Source of the DNA: Magicicada septendecula
Lineage: Eukaryota; Arthropoda; Insecta; Hemiptera; Cicadidae
DNA: 64,000 nt
NCBI GenBank assembly: GCA_034769895.1
Contig: CM068368.1
Coordinates: 690,695,877-690,759,876 of the forward strand
Direction of reading: 5' to 3'
Numbering within the stretch: the first letter of the stretch is position 1; each line of letters starts with the position of its first letter. Shown piece by piece: positions 22,793-34,375 of this stretch. Both the position numbers and the translations under genes were made by a program. The notes beneath the pieces were generated by a model, which saw only the letters and a program-made list of their open reading frames with translations, ran no database searches and was not told the DNA's origin.

Positions 22793-23372
22793 GTACAAAT
22801 TTAAAAGTTTCAGAACCAAGGGCAAAATTAAAATTAGCCATTGGTTATAGTTCTGTGTAGTCCGAAAGGACGAATTTTGGGGCAAGAGGGGTTGGCGCAA
22901 GGTAGAAAGCAGGTTTGAAGAAATGGTAGGAGAGTCGGAGTAGTGTGTTTCAGAGGGGGAACGTGAATTCACGTAGTGGATCTACCGGGTGCCAATCCTT
23001 TTTGCAGCAAGACCCGGCCTTTCAGGCGACTGCGACCTTCCTAGACGTGTTGAAAGTCACGATAGAGTCAGCCTTCAATGTAAATAGAATTTTAGAAAAA
23101 AAAAAAAAAAAACAATACCAAAACAATTATTGGAATTTTAAATATAAATAAAATTTTAGAATTAAGTGACCAAATATAATTGTCAAGTTTTAGTATCAGT
23201 GAGTATGGGAACGTTTAAAAGGTGTGTAATAAAATAAGAACTTGTTATCAATGCAAGATGTGGGGATAATTTTGGGGGGTAGATTGGTGCTCAAAGAAGT
23301 GATAGAACAGTGGAGTGTGGAACTGCAATGGTAGAAAGTTTAGTTTCAATTTTAATTAATTAGTTAGTAAGT

Positions 23373-23778
23373 TGCTATTGCTGGGGTGGCATGTGCCCCA
23401 GTAGATAGCGGGAAGTGTTGGGGGTAGCAGAGAGTGTTACCTCCATCGGAGGCCAACATGGCGAAAATGCACGGCACACCTTTTTGTATAATTTTATATT
23501 GTACCTTGATAAATTGCCGTGTCGTGCATATTAATGATGATGTGTACATGCCTGAAGGAAGAGATGATTTCCCCGACTTTTCGGGCGATTACTGCCTTAC
23601 CAGCACTAATCGTGGTTTTGGCTAGCGGTTAGCTATGGTCATACCAAGTCCCTTGACCATAGCTGGCTTGAAATTGGTCTATATTAGAAATTAATGGGGG
23701 GCGAACTAGGGGGAATCCCGGAAACTATGGAACAGCGGCTGCCACTCTGTCCGAGGAGGGACAGCAAAGCCAGGTGGT
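23373..23778 (+). ncRNA. conserved structured RNA domain of element 1
   Basis: Eight local stems in order. P1 GCTAT 23373/ATAGC 23405 with inner CTGGGG 23381/CCCCAG 23396. P2 GTAGCA 23424/TGTTAC 23435. P3 CTCC/GGAG 23441-23451. P4 TGCACGGCAC 23468/GTGTCGTGCA 23519. P5 CCCGA 23572/TCGGG 23581. P6 GATTA 23587/TAATC 23607. P7 AGCTATGGTCA 23631/TGACCATAGCT 23654. P8 GCCAC 23741/GTGGT 23774 enclosing CTGTCC 23747/GGACAG 23759. The same stems in the same order occur at 36542-36960. P1, P4 and P8 carry compensatory changes between the copies. No ORF explains the conservation. Function unknown; RNA export, packaging, translation or stability are possibilities. I do not recognise a known RNA family. 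Confidence 0.75.
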
Positions 23779-23920
23779 AGACCCGCATTAAGGGCGCATA
23801 ACTATAGACAGAGATATGTTGATATCTAGTATTTTAAAATGTAACGCAGAAGCAAGGACACGGAGATGTCACATTCCTCCAAAACCTCAGTCCTTGTGGA
23901 CGCAACTGGACGCCACAGTC

Positions 23921-25338
23921 CAGGGGGGTCATAGTGTGTGTGGCAGGGAGGTTATCCAGGGGGATAACGAATTAGAATTTTGTTGTATTTTAATAATGAT
24001 GATTCACTACTAAATAATTTTGTTTTGATTTGAAAAATAGATGCACTACATACTTCCTATATTGTGTTTATTATATCTTATTGTGTTAATTGCATGTATT
24101 AGGTTAGGAATAAGGATTATAAAAATAATAATATGTTTTCAATGTGTTTATAGATTTTAAAATGAAATGAGATAAAGTTTTGATAGTTAAAATTTTCAGT
24201 GGGTTGCAAAAGATAGAAGTGGGTGATAGTAATTGTTTAAGTAAAACATTTGAGTCAGTCCAAGTTGAATATTTGTGGGACATATAGATCTGTCCAAGTT
24301 GAAGTCAAAGTTAAAGAAATAGTAGAGATGAAAATAATGTAAGGTTGTTTTGAGTTAATGTATGTTACAGAATTTTGAGAAGTATTGATGTTGACCCAGT
24401 AGAAATGGAGAATTTATGTAGAGTTTTGATTGATATATTATTGTTTATAATTGATGATGTTATTTTGTTGAAGTTGAAGTGAGGTAATGAGATTGAGATT
24501 TTTTGGGGATGGTAATTTTGTAGTAGGGGGTAGTGTAATGTGGGAGTCCGCAACATGATGATGAGTTGGGACGGGATTTGGTATAGATTTAGTGGGAAGG
24601 GGTTGCCTTAGGTAGAATCCAGGAACCAGAGAACGGGAATTGAGCTTTTTTTGGGGGGGGGGAAACACGTATCCTATGTACAAAGGGTTAGAGTATTTTT
24701 TTTATATATTGAGAGAATGTGGCGAATTGAGTTAAAGTAGTAAGTAGTTAAAGGTAGAGAAGGATTAGTAGATTTTTTGATAGAGGGGTGTCATACTAGT
24801 TAAAGATTTTGTAAGGGAACGTTAGAGTAATAAAAGGGGTAAGATTATGAGTAAATGCCAAGTTGATAAAGGGATTATAATGAATAACATAGAATCACCC
24901 AAATTAATAAAAGGGAATAATAAATAAAATGATGTGTAAAACGAAAAAAAAAAAAAAAAAAATTTTTTTTTGAGAAACGAATTGATAAAAGTTAAATTGA
25001 GATTAAAAGGTAATTTTCTGATTTTATATGCAAACTTAATGATGTAAAGTGTGTAAATTTTAAATACAAATTGTTTATTTTAAGATAATAATAATAATGT
25101 GAATTATGAGTGTACTATGTTTTCTTATGTTATATTGTGTTTGTTAGTGTAAGAGAATTTTATGAATTTAAATATTTTAAAGGTATTTTAAATTAGGGAT
25201 GAGAGAAATGTAATATGGTAATGGGAAATGTTTATTTAAATTCTGATGGGAATCAGGGCAGTAATTTTGAATTTTGGGATAAAAGTTAACAAGAGAAAGT
25301 AGATAGAAGGAGATTATGGAATTTTAAAAGGGGTATCA
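23921..25338 (+). repeat. Element 1 noncoding block Y, second copy
   Basis: Begins GGGGGGTCATAGTGTGTGTG and runs to the purine run AAAAGGGG before LTR3. About 99% identical to 15325-16727. A homopolymer tract near 24647-24662 and another near 24945-24969 differ in length between the copies. Confidence 0.75.
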
Positions 25339-27388
25339 TGTTAAGTTGTTAGGTATTCTGATATATAGGTTAGCAGTTAGTGAGAAATAAAATAAATAAC
25401 ATTTTTTCGAATAATAGGGACAAACGCAAACAAAGGTAAATTCAGTGGCAAGAAAAAATAGCGACAGTGGCAGCACTGCGGGTGACATTTTTTATTCAGT
25501 AATGTTTTATAAAACGAGTTTTTATGAACTTAACAACCGACGGAACTGTGCCAAGGTCAGACAATGACATACAAAACCAGTCAACAAGTTATATAACAAC
25601 ATCGGACCATCTGACGTCAATATATACGTCAGAGCCTAGCCTAACAGTGGAATCCAGTTATATAACAAAAACAGTCTGCTGGCGTAGTGATACAAACTGA
25701 ATAAAACAAAGAATTGATCATCCAACCACGGCCGCTTCACAAAATAGCGCCGGTGGTCGATTGCCAGTCTAACTCCACCACCACTCGCGAGTGGTACATA
25801 AAAGTTTCGAAACGTAAATCGCGGGCGCCCGCAACATAAAAAATGTAAAAAATTTTTGATATTTGATCATCTAAAACAGTATTTTTGAAACCGAGTAGAT
25901 ACAGTGAGAAAATAATAAATAAATCATCATATAACAGTTCGGCAATAAATCAGTGCGTGTATTCGAGAAGACATTGTAGGAGGGTACCTTCAACGTAATA
26001 ACAGGAAAGTAAATTAACAAATTTTATTATTTTCATACAGTACAAGAACAGAGGGGGAAAATTAATTTAAAATATGAGCTCTAATGGGAATATAACTTGT
26101 CTAATGTGAAAGTGTGTGAGTGTGTATGGGTGAGTTTGAATTATGTAATTACAAAGGCGCTGGTTTAAGTTAAGAGAAGTTAGTTGAGTATTATTTCTTT
26201 ACAGTATTTGTTTTAGTGTTCAACAGTTTAATTATCAATAATGTTTTGAAAATTGTGGTCAGAATAAAGCATGTACACTGTCAATGTTAAAATAGTAAAA
26301 GTATAAAAGATGGGAGGAGTAATTTTGTCATGGTCGTTAATATGCAACAGTAAAACTAAATTATGAATAAACACAAGTTTGTTTGAGTATAGTAGATCGA
26401 AGTAGTCATTTCAAACAACCAATTCTGATCTCCTCTGTTCGCCGAAAAGGACCCTTAAAATGATAAGGACATATATTTTTTCATACGTAGTTAATAAATA
26501 CAAGATGGCGCCCGACAAAGTTAGACAATAAAGTTTGAATAAAAATAATATCAACCATATTTTATTTATTTTATTAAATTATCAATTTATTGAAAAGTAT
26601 CATGGTGAGCCACAGTGACACATATAAGCACACTCTTACGGCAACCGGTGTGCCGATGTGTGTTCAACGTGTTAACCACAATGTGTCAAGAAACTGAATT
26701 TCATTATTATTATTAATTCTGAATACAGTTGGTATAAGATTACCATGAAATTCTTACTGTGATAATTTCTTAACAGCCCCAGACAATTTAAGAGGGTCAA
26801 AATTGGAATTAAAGAGTTTGTTTTCTTGCAGAACGTGTTGGCTGGGTTCTATCTTAGAAACACGTTTTTGGTGGATACTGTAGAGAGGTGAAAGAAAGTT
26901 TGTAATGCTGGTTGCTAACAGAAGTATATAATTGTTGCTTCTAATTACTAATAAGATGAAACCGGGATTGACAAGGTAGCATTCAAGGACATATTGACAG
27001 AGATTGCCCACTAAGTGTAAGTTATTCTGAATTGTATGTTACACATGTAATTTACAATTTTGTTTCTTGATACATAACAGATAAGATTCCTATTTTCTAA
27101 GACTATTGCATTCTGTCTTGACAGTCAACAAGTATTCGTAAAACAATAATTTGGCATTAAAAGTAATAAGAATTTTATAATTATTCTCTAGTGTCCTCAG
27201 ACTTAAAAAAAGTTTCCTTTGAAATTAAAAGATTGTTTCAGTGCATTCAACTGACATTATATAATGCCTCATATAAGACACATAACAGGCATAATCATTC
27301 TAAAGGCTAGGTTTGGTCAGATTAAATTACTACACATAAATGTCAATAAATATCACAACTTACTACACAATAAACTGTCTTTTGTACA
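25339..27388 (+). repeat. Element 1 LTR3 (about 2050 bp)
   Basis: It starts TGTTAAGTTG and ends TTTTGTACA. It is nearly identical to LTR2. The GGTT directly after it matches the bases before LTR1. It lies about 130 bp from the donor of Trub2 exon 27517-27653, on the intron side. Confidence 0.75.
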
Positions 27389-27516
27389 GGTTTTTAATGG
27401 AATAGAGCCCTATTAACTGTGCATAAATGAACAGACTTCTGTGCCTAGCTATGTATAACATATATTGCCTTCATTTAATACATATAAAATCATATAAAAT
27501 AAACGGAAATACTTAC

Positions 27517-27653
27517 CAATCATTAAATCTGGAGGTTTAAATTCAACACACTTTAAGCCATAAATAATTGGTAATTCTGTTGTATCAGGCCGAATAGGGC
27601 CCTTAACTGCTAGATCATATGCTTCCTGGCTCTGAGGATCAACACCACTTAGT
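27517..27653 (-). CDS. Trub2: Trub2, internal coding exon
   Basis: A 137-bp exon bounded by acceptor TTTTTGCAG (ending 27654) and donor G/GTAAGT (exon ends 27517). The codon split GA/A joins it to exon 42283-42499, and G/AG joins it to 11860-12125, all in frame. It encodes LSGVDPQSQEAYDLAVKG, IRP and a PIIYGLKCVEFKPPD stretch. These match the family order (TQEAYEMAVRGLIRP, then GIRCLYFAPPEF in human TRUB2). Both flanking introns are packed with mobile elements, yet both splice sites are good. Confidence 0.92.
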
Positions 27654-28302
27654 CTGCAAAAATTCAATCTTACAATGTTGCACACTATGAAAATTAATGT
27701 AGGTGACAACAAAAAACTGCCACCAATTAATAAAATGCAACATACAATAATGGACCATAATTATAATAGGGGTAAAGCCTCTCCTTCGGTAACAATAAAT
27801 AATTTCAGAGACACATGATTTCAGAAACACGAGATTTTCACTAATATTGAAAGAAAAACTTAATAGTGGTGAGAAAGCGACTAAATGTGGCACCTGCCTG
27901 TTCAAGCTGTACAGTCGTTCTTGACTTCTATTACCTCCTTCTGTGTACGCGTGCAGAAATTGTAACTAATAGAGAGTCCACTAATTAGCAAAGCTTAGTC
28001 TTAAGTTGGGAAGTCAATACAGAGGTTCAGGTTGGTCAAATTAACGGTCTGATTTATCAGAGTCGTGTTCAAGAACTTGAAGAGAAGAGATTACTATATA
28101 GAAAACCTTATAGGAATACAGTAATACTACCTGTTACATTCCGTTATATAAAAATTACACACCATCAAAATAATACTGTAATACACTAATTTATAAGCTG
28201 TGGTTGTGTCTTTACAATACCAAATGGAAAAATGTAGTTTAATGTTAAAATGATCAAATACTGGGTGATTGAGCTGAGTCACAAGAGTGCTTGTGTCAAA
28301 CA

Positions 28303-28305
<3 letters not shown>

Positions 28306-28343
<38 letters not shown>
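28306..28343 (+). repeat. (GA)n microsatellite
   Basis: About 19 GA units. The Ser-Leu ORF through it on the minus strand is an artefact. Confidence 0.95.
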
Positions 28344-28348
<5 letters not shown>

Positions 28349-28615
28349 GGATATATGTGTGTGTGAACCAATCTTTTATAGAGAAAAGGAGTTCGTACAG
28401 CCTTTGAATGTTCGCCATAAAAAGTCAATAAGTAGACTATCCCAACAAGTCTGAATGTATGAGAGTATTCTCAGAGCCACAAAGACATTAAAATTTTGCC
28501 CATACCATACTTTCTACAAGACTTAATTCATAGACTTGGGAATTTGGTGTGTGATTTCACAAAAGAGAATAGTGGGTCCAATCTTTATCACAGAGACAGT
28601 AATAGCTGAACTTTA

Positions 28616-28737
28616 CCAGCAGACATAACCTTACACACTCACCAATGCAAACAGAATTTTGAAGTTCAAATATCATCCAGCAGATATAACCTTACACACT
28701 CACCAATGCAAACACAATTTTGAAGTTCAAATATCAT
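28616..28737 (+). repeat. tandem duplication, 61-bp unit
   Basis: CCAGCAGACATAACC at 28616 and CCAGCAGATATAACC at 28677 start two adjacent copies that differ at only two or three bases. Confidence 0.85.
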
Positions 28738-28818
28738 CCATCAGTGAAAGAATAATTAAAACGACCGTATATAACTCAAAGAAACATGTGGCTGCAGATG
28801 GAGGACATTTCAAATATT

Positions 28819-28940
28819 TATTGCATTAACGACTCGGAACACTAGGTTTTTTATAAGTAAAAGCATAAAGTTTTACCTAAGGTAAAACTTTATGCTTTTA
28901 CTTATAAAAAAACCTAGTGTTCCGAGTCGTTAATGCAATA
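28819..28940. repeat. near-perfect palindrome, 60-bp arms, 1-nt spacer
   Basis: Left arm 28819-28878 and right arm 28880-28940 are inverted copies meeting at TTTTACCT-A-AGGTAAAA. The only difference is one extra A in the right arm. Without a loop such a structure is unstable in cells, so it is probably very recent, or it marks the joined ends of a mobile element. Confidence 0.9.
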
Positions 28941-29197
28941 GTGGAAAATGGCCAAAAATGACAAAATTTTTGAAATTTTTTTTTTGCTAATTTTCTTCTA
29001 CATGTCTTCCTGCACAAGAAAAATACAATATAAGTCATGTTTCACCGGTATTTTTACCAGAAAAAATTGTTTTTCTGAGAAAGCGCACTCTTTCGCGACT
29101 GGTAGTTTTCGTGCTGCAGCGGTTACTTTGAGGATCAGTAAATAAGTACACTACATCGTTGTTATTTCTGAATAGTTATTCATTTCAGAAAGAACAA

Positions 29198-29232
<35 letters not shown>

Positions 29233-29365
29233 ACAGTGTTTTTTTGACAAAACAAAAACAGCTGATTTATTTTGTTGTTCTGCTCACTGCTGTCAGCTGT
29301 CATAGTGTAATTGTGGAAAGCTGCTTGTTGTTGTTCAGTGTTTCTTTTTCTAATACTTTTCAAAA

Positions 29366-30619
29366 ATGGGAAGAGTGAAGAAAAGCAAGAAAAATATTGC
29401 TATGTGAAACAAAATTAACATTTCCAGAAGGTATGAAATACTTCCTACAGATTTTTTATCAGTTAAAATGGACATTGGTGATGGTGAAAATGAAAGTGAG
29501 GTTAGGCCTATGTTACAAGATACAGACATTCCTAGTACTTCTTTTAGCACTAACTTACCAGAAGTTACTAATGATGGTAATGAAGTAGGCACAAGTAGGC
29601 CTAGTGAAAAGTTTGAAAAGGCTACTGGCTTTGCCCTTTATGACAGTTATAGGTCTGTAGTGGACGTTGATGGCGATGCACCTAAGTATGTTTTTGTAGA
29701 TGCAAATAGGCCTGTAAAGTTCTTAGAAGGTTTTTCATGTCCTGTGTGTGTTAGTACGTTACAGGTTAGTCAGATGCCACCTAAAGGCTATGCCAACTTC
29801 TTCGATGTTCAGTGTAAAGACTGTAATTTCCACAAATCGTTCGACACTTCTGACCAAGTTAGGCTAAGTGAAGATGACTCTACACGACCTTCGTATGATG
29901 TGAATCGTAGAATGGTTCAGAGCTTTTCTAGCATGGGAAAAGGACACAGAGGTATGGAGTCTTTCAGCATGAGCTTGAATATGAAGCCTATGAACACTAC
30001 TAGTTATAGTCAGCATATGAATACTATGTATAAGCGATATGTCAAAACTGCAATGGAATCATTACAAAAAGCTAGAAAAGAATCACAAAAAATGCCCAAC
30101 AGGAACAGAGTCGTGGTGTTTTTACAATAGAGCCATTGCTAAAAAAATTAGGCCTGAACCACACAGACAAAAATCAAAACACCCTTGACTGAAGAAGTTG
30201 TTGCAAATATACTGCCACTGTACCAGAGGTTGGCCAGCGACACTTTGCTTGATAGATGCGTGTCAGGAAAAACGCAAAACGCCAATGAGGCGCTCCATGG
30301 CATCATTTGGTCGAAGTGTCCAAAAACTTCTTTCTCTTAAAGACAAACACTAGAAATGGGAGTGTGTGAAGCAGTGTGCCAATACAATACTGGCTACAGG
30401 CAAACTCTTTCTGATCTACAAAAAGCACTGGGTGTGAGCCCCGGAAAACTTATGGCAAAGACTGCGAAGGCTTTTGATTCGAAGAGATTGAAACTTGCTC
30501 AGATCCATAAAAAGACGAAGTTTACAGAATATAGAAGAAAACTGAGGCAAGCACAACTTCTGGAAGAAGAAGAGAAGAAAGAAAAAGAAGGCCAAACTTA
30601 CGGTGCTAGAGAATTTTAA
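29366..30619 (+). pseudogene. Mutator-like transposase, internally deleted
   Basis: From ATG 29366 (MGRVKKSKKN, soon stopped by TGA) the sequence follows the insect Mutator-like transposase family. In the frame 29468-30130 there is an acidic N terminus, a zinc-ribbon-like CPVC and CKDC pair at about residues 90-117, and SFSSMGKGHRGMESFSMSLN, the family signature before the catalytic core. The DDE core is absent. After 30130 the text resumes with the C-terminal part: LPLYQRLASDTLLDRC, TQNANEALHGIIWSKCPKT (about 30190-30330) and an acidic, Lys-rich tail to 30619. So this is a deletion derivative plus frameshifts, unable to make active enzyme. It lies in a Trub2 intron, antisense. Terminal repeats were not resolved. 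Confidence 0.75.
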
Positions 30620-30956
30620 TGTTGTGAAGAACAGGACTTGAACTTTTTTATTTTGGCCAATTTTTTTTTTTTTGTAAATTTCACTGTGAAGTTTTTGCTG
30701 GTAAATGTAGGCCCTGAATTGTATTATATTTATAGAGGGAATTAAAGGACCTATGTGATATATAAGCATTTTAAACTTTAATTACCCAGTTATTTCTGTG
30801 TCAATGCAGTGTACTAGACAAGCGTTACTTCAATCGCAGTTTCCCGAAAGTTTGAATTTCCGTGTTTTTTTAGACAAAAATTGATATTTCTAAATAACCA
30901 CTTGTACTACAAGACTGAAATTTTTACCACTTATTCTACAGATGTTTTTCTTCATA

Positions 30957-31100
30957 TTTAGGTAGATTTATGTTTGTACGTACCCTAGAAGCCAAAAACA
31001 AAAATTGGTAAAAAATAGCAAAATTTTTGTTAAAAAAACACAAATTTTAAAGTTGACTCATACAAAACTACCCATTGTACCACCATAAATCTACCTAAAT
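30957..31100. repeat. 18-bp inverted repeat downstream of the Mutator-like relic
   Basis: TATTTAGGTAGATTTATG (about 30957) and CATAAATCTACCTAAATA (about 31082) are perfect inverted copies about 107 bp apart. They may belong to the long, AT-rich terminal region of the Mutator-like element. Confidence 0.6.
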
Positions 31101-31802
31101 ATCAAAAAGACATCATACTCTTTAAAATGACACAAACATGAAAAAATCCATCAAGTACTTTTTAAGGAATATCAATTTAAAAATACCTCTGCAAATTTGC
31201 CGAAAAACCGACGTTTTAATTTTTTTACCTATGATAAAATTTAAAAAAGTCAAGTTTTATATTTTTGTATTTTTTTGTACACTATTCCTTACATAAAAAA
31301 AAATTTAGTACAACCCTATATAATGCATATTTAAAAAAAACGACCCTTTTCACTATAACATCCCCTTAAGTAACGGGCACGTCATGGACAATGAAATCCA
31401 AATATTTATAATGGAAAACGTAGTGTAAGATGTGTTATTACTACCACTGTCACTTTATTAAAGTTGTTTGCGATATAGAGGGGCAGCGGAAAAAACAAGG
31501 AATGTCACAAATGTACCAAATCTGCGATTGTGGTGAAATCTGGTGGCTAAAGTAGTAACAGTTCCAATGGTATATGTAAAAGTTAAAAACAGTAGATGTG
31601 TCACTAGTTATAACCTATTTTGTAAATAGCCGTAAGCGCGAACAACAAGGAATGTACACGCGTAAGCCGTAAAAACAGGAAATGTCCTTATAGCAGTGAA
31701 GTATCCTTATAACAAGTGCTATTAGTATCGCTTTGTTTTGTCGTGCATGCGTTGTGAGGTTACAGTGCTTGTTTATAGGGTTTGTTAATTTAGTTTCTAA
31801 CA

Positions 31803-32816
31803 ATGTTTGAACATGATATTGATAATGACAGTGTAAGTGAAGTAGAGAGTGCTGATAAAAATACAGGTAAAAAAAAAAGATAACTGGTAGGATGTCCGAT
31901 GTAATGAAGAAAGTAAGGTTACAATCACACGAAACGGGCTATGTCTGTCAATTTAAGTGTCTGAAATGTTTTGAGAATGTTATTTTTGAGGACAGTAAAA
32001 TTTTGTTAAATAACTTAAATACAATGAACTCTAATGCTGAAAAAATTCTTACTTGGCTAGTATGGTTTATGTAGTACCTATACAACGAAGGAGATATCGT
32101 TTACCAGATAATTTGGCGAAATATAGAGATGTTACTTTTTCATACACAGAGTTTTACGAGAGAGTGAAGGTGTTTCTAAAGTTGTAGAAATCCCTGTTTG
32201 TTTTAAGGCCTTTCTATCAATTTTTGTTTGGGATCACTAAGGGAAAATTAGAATTCATACAAAAAAGTTTAAAGCGTACTGGTTTGGCTCCAAAGGATAA
32301 AAGGGGTAAAACTTCAGGCTCTCATAAAATCCTTAACATTGGAATTCAAAATGCCATAGTGAACCACATAAAATCTTTCAAAAGTTTAAATATACCAAGT
32401 CATTATGGTAGAAATCATTTGAGCAAAATTTATTTTCCCGAAGATCTGAATGTAAGAAAGATGTACAGTATGTTTAAATGTCATAATGATTACAAGAACT
32501 TTAATGTTTCGTATGACTCTTATATAAAGATTTTTAATGAGAAATTTAATATATCGTTTAAATATTCTCGTGTAGACTCTTATTCCACTTGTGATGAATT
32601 CCAAGCTACTTTAACGATTTTGAAGTCACAGAACAAAGAAGATGAAATAAAAAAATTCTCAATTGACCATAATTTACACGTAAAAGCAAAAGTATTTTAC
32701 AGTCGCAAGAAAAAGTGTGCTAAATTAGCAAGAAAAGATAAAATGTTTTTGTCAATAGCAATGGACTATCAAAAAAATGTTAGTTTACCAAAGATATCTA
32801 CTAACAATATTTATTA
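31803..32816 (+). pseudogene. transposase of the TAGAGGGG transposon, N-terminal half
   Basis: It starts at ATG 31803 with an acidic leader, then a frameshift in a run of ten A residues near 31868-31877. Fragments in changing frames follow: GYVCQFKCLKCFENV (about 31937-31981), RRRYRLPDNLAKYRD, then a long intact stretch at 32224-32816 with LEFIQKSLKRTGLAPKDKRG, HKI, IPSHYGR and KMYSMFKCH. This is the order of the N-terminal half of a transposase-like family in which a conserved K-D-K/R-R-G loop precedes an HY or SHYGR motif. The last codons (NIYY) run into the insertion point of element 2. Joining to 40776 at the duplicated ATTA restores the frame. At least three older lesions show it was dead or dying independently of that insertion. 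Confidence 0.65.
32813..32816 (+). repeat. target-site duplication of element 2, left copy
   Basis: ATTA directly before the LTR start TGTAACG, repeated at 40772-40775. Confidence 0.85.
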
Positions 32817-34148
32817 TGTAACGTGTCTAAATTGGGTCATTTTATTTCTTACAGTTGTGGGATAATTGCATTTTTATTTATTTCATTTTTTGCGGGATTT
32901 TATAAAATTGTTGTGAAGGTTTTGTTTTTTCGACAAACGTTATTTCCATTGGAACAGAACACGTGGCAAGTAGAACAGTTGAAACAAAGGCAACACGCAA
33001 TTTCTATGGTGTAACACGGCAAGGAATTCGTACCACCCTCCAATTCTCAGAAATGTGCATAAGTGTGACGACGCCAGCACTTAACATCTCAAGCCGGGGC
33101 GCTGCAGTGACGCCGTGAAACTCAACCGGCGCTGGAAAAAATGGCGCATGAACGAACAGTTTGTAATACCAGCAAGACGAACTACAGGAAATATCGTTAA
33201 GCCCCGCCCGCTGCTAGTGACATCAGTGTAGCAGCGACAAATATCGTCTACTCATTTGGCGAATATAACGACTATGTTCCATGCATATAGCTCATACGCC
33301 ACAACAAATCCACCTAGAACGACGACGAAAATCAGGTGGCAGTGAACGGTAGTTTCCTCCCACCTCAAACACAGTCTACCTTAGGCAGAGACGCTAAGCG
33401 ATCCACGAGAAGCCGACTCAAGTAACAGACGCCTATATTTTGTGTCGGGCCCGGTTGGTCGAGTTTTCTCAAAATGTAGTTAATTCAAGAAGACCGACCA
33501 GGACCCGAGAAATTAACGACGTAATAAATTGGTGTAGCGAAAGTGCGAAACGCAAACGGTGGAAATACGGACAGTGAAATCGGACATCAAAACACGTGTT
33601 CGGTCGGCATCGAGATAGTGATTAAATATAAACGAGACGGGAATATATAAAGGCCAACTATTTTCCAATTGTAACATAATATTTAAAGGGGTTTAATTGG
33701 TGTGATAGTGTGTGTGGGCAAAGCTGGGCTACTTTCTTTTTGTATACATAGTATGTAAGGTAAGGTCTCTTTAACCAGTACTAAATGTGTTATTATTTTG
33801 TGTTCTGTATGAGGAATTTACATCTTTATGTGAGTAAGTAAAGTATTCATTTAATAACCATGTGTTAGTCTAAGTTATTTCGTCATTACCACGTTCTCAT
33901 TTCTGTGTTGCGAAATTCGTCTAACGTTCCGGAGTCTTTCTGAATTATTAATTGGGTGTGGTCAGATTGCTAAATTGTCCCGTTTTATTAAGGTAGAGTG
34001 TTCAAAGTTTACATGTATAACTAAAAACATGTTGGCGACTCTGGGCTTCTGGTAAAATTTCTGCAGCAGGTAAGCGAAACCATTGCCTGTAAGTTCTGGT
34101 AGTGTATTTTATGTATTAATATATTTTGGTCTCTTTTTTATTGTTACA
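32817..34148 (+). repeat. Element 2 5' LTR (1332 bp)
   Basis: TG...CA ends, same length as the 3' copy. A TATA box GAATATATAAAGG lies at 33641. A primer-site-like TTGGCGACTCTGGGC at 34031 and a splice donor CAGGTAAGCG at about 34068 lie inside the repeat, not after it. The short ORF at its start is also in the 3' copy and has no known domain. Confidence 0.9.
34031..34078 (+). promoter_or_regulatory. primer-site-like motif and splice donor inside the LTR
   Basis: TTGGCGACTCTGGGCTTC resembles a tRNA primer-binding site, and GCAGCAGGTAAGCG about 35 nt later is a strong donor. The relic at 9361-9405 has the same pair at the same spacing. Both motifs are also in the 3' copy (about 40654-40700). 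Confidence 0.45.
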
Positions 34149-34375
34149 AATGTCGACGCGCTGCCAGGATTTTCGTTTAATTGTAATTTTATACGAGATA
34201 GACCTATTTTAATGCACAGAAAATAGGATGTGGTAATGACGAATGTGTAAAAATTGTATTGCACATATTTACGTAGGTTATGTTTGTGTTGTGAGGCACA
34301 GTGGTGTTAGGCGTTTGATTATAGGAAAAAAGTGGTTTTGTTATATATAAAGTGTTGTATACATAAACTTTAAAC

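Larger units (their letters stand above)
14987..27388 (+). mobile_element. Element 1: rearranged three-LTR Ty3-type retrotransposon
   Basis: Order: LTR1 (14987-15324, truncated), noncoding block Y (15325-16727), LTR2 (16728-18780), a 39-bp repeat (18781-18819), gag remnant, pol (19049-22429), structured noncoding region (22.4-23.9 kb), block Y again (about 23921-25338), LTR3 (25339-27388). The two Y+LTR copies are about 99% identical. The GGTT at 14984-14987 just before LTR1 and at 27389-27392 just after LTR3 suggests a 4-bp target duplication, though the exact base at the 5' border is ambiguous. The unit sits in a Trub2 intron, antisense, and ends only about 130 bp from exon 27517-27653. Most of gag is missing and no env-like gene was seen. 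Confidence 0.8.

Noticed and set aside
22446-23151. Possible env-like gene after pol in element 1
   Set aside because: Only short frames, no signal peptide, no membrane segment; the region is explained by RNA hairpins.
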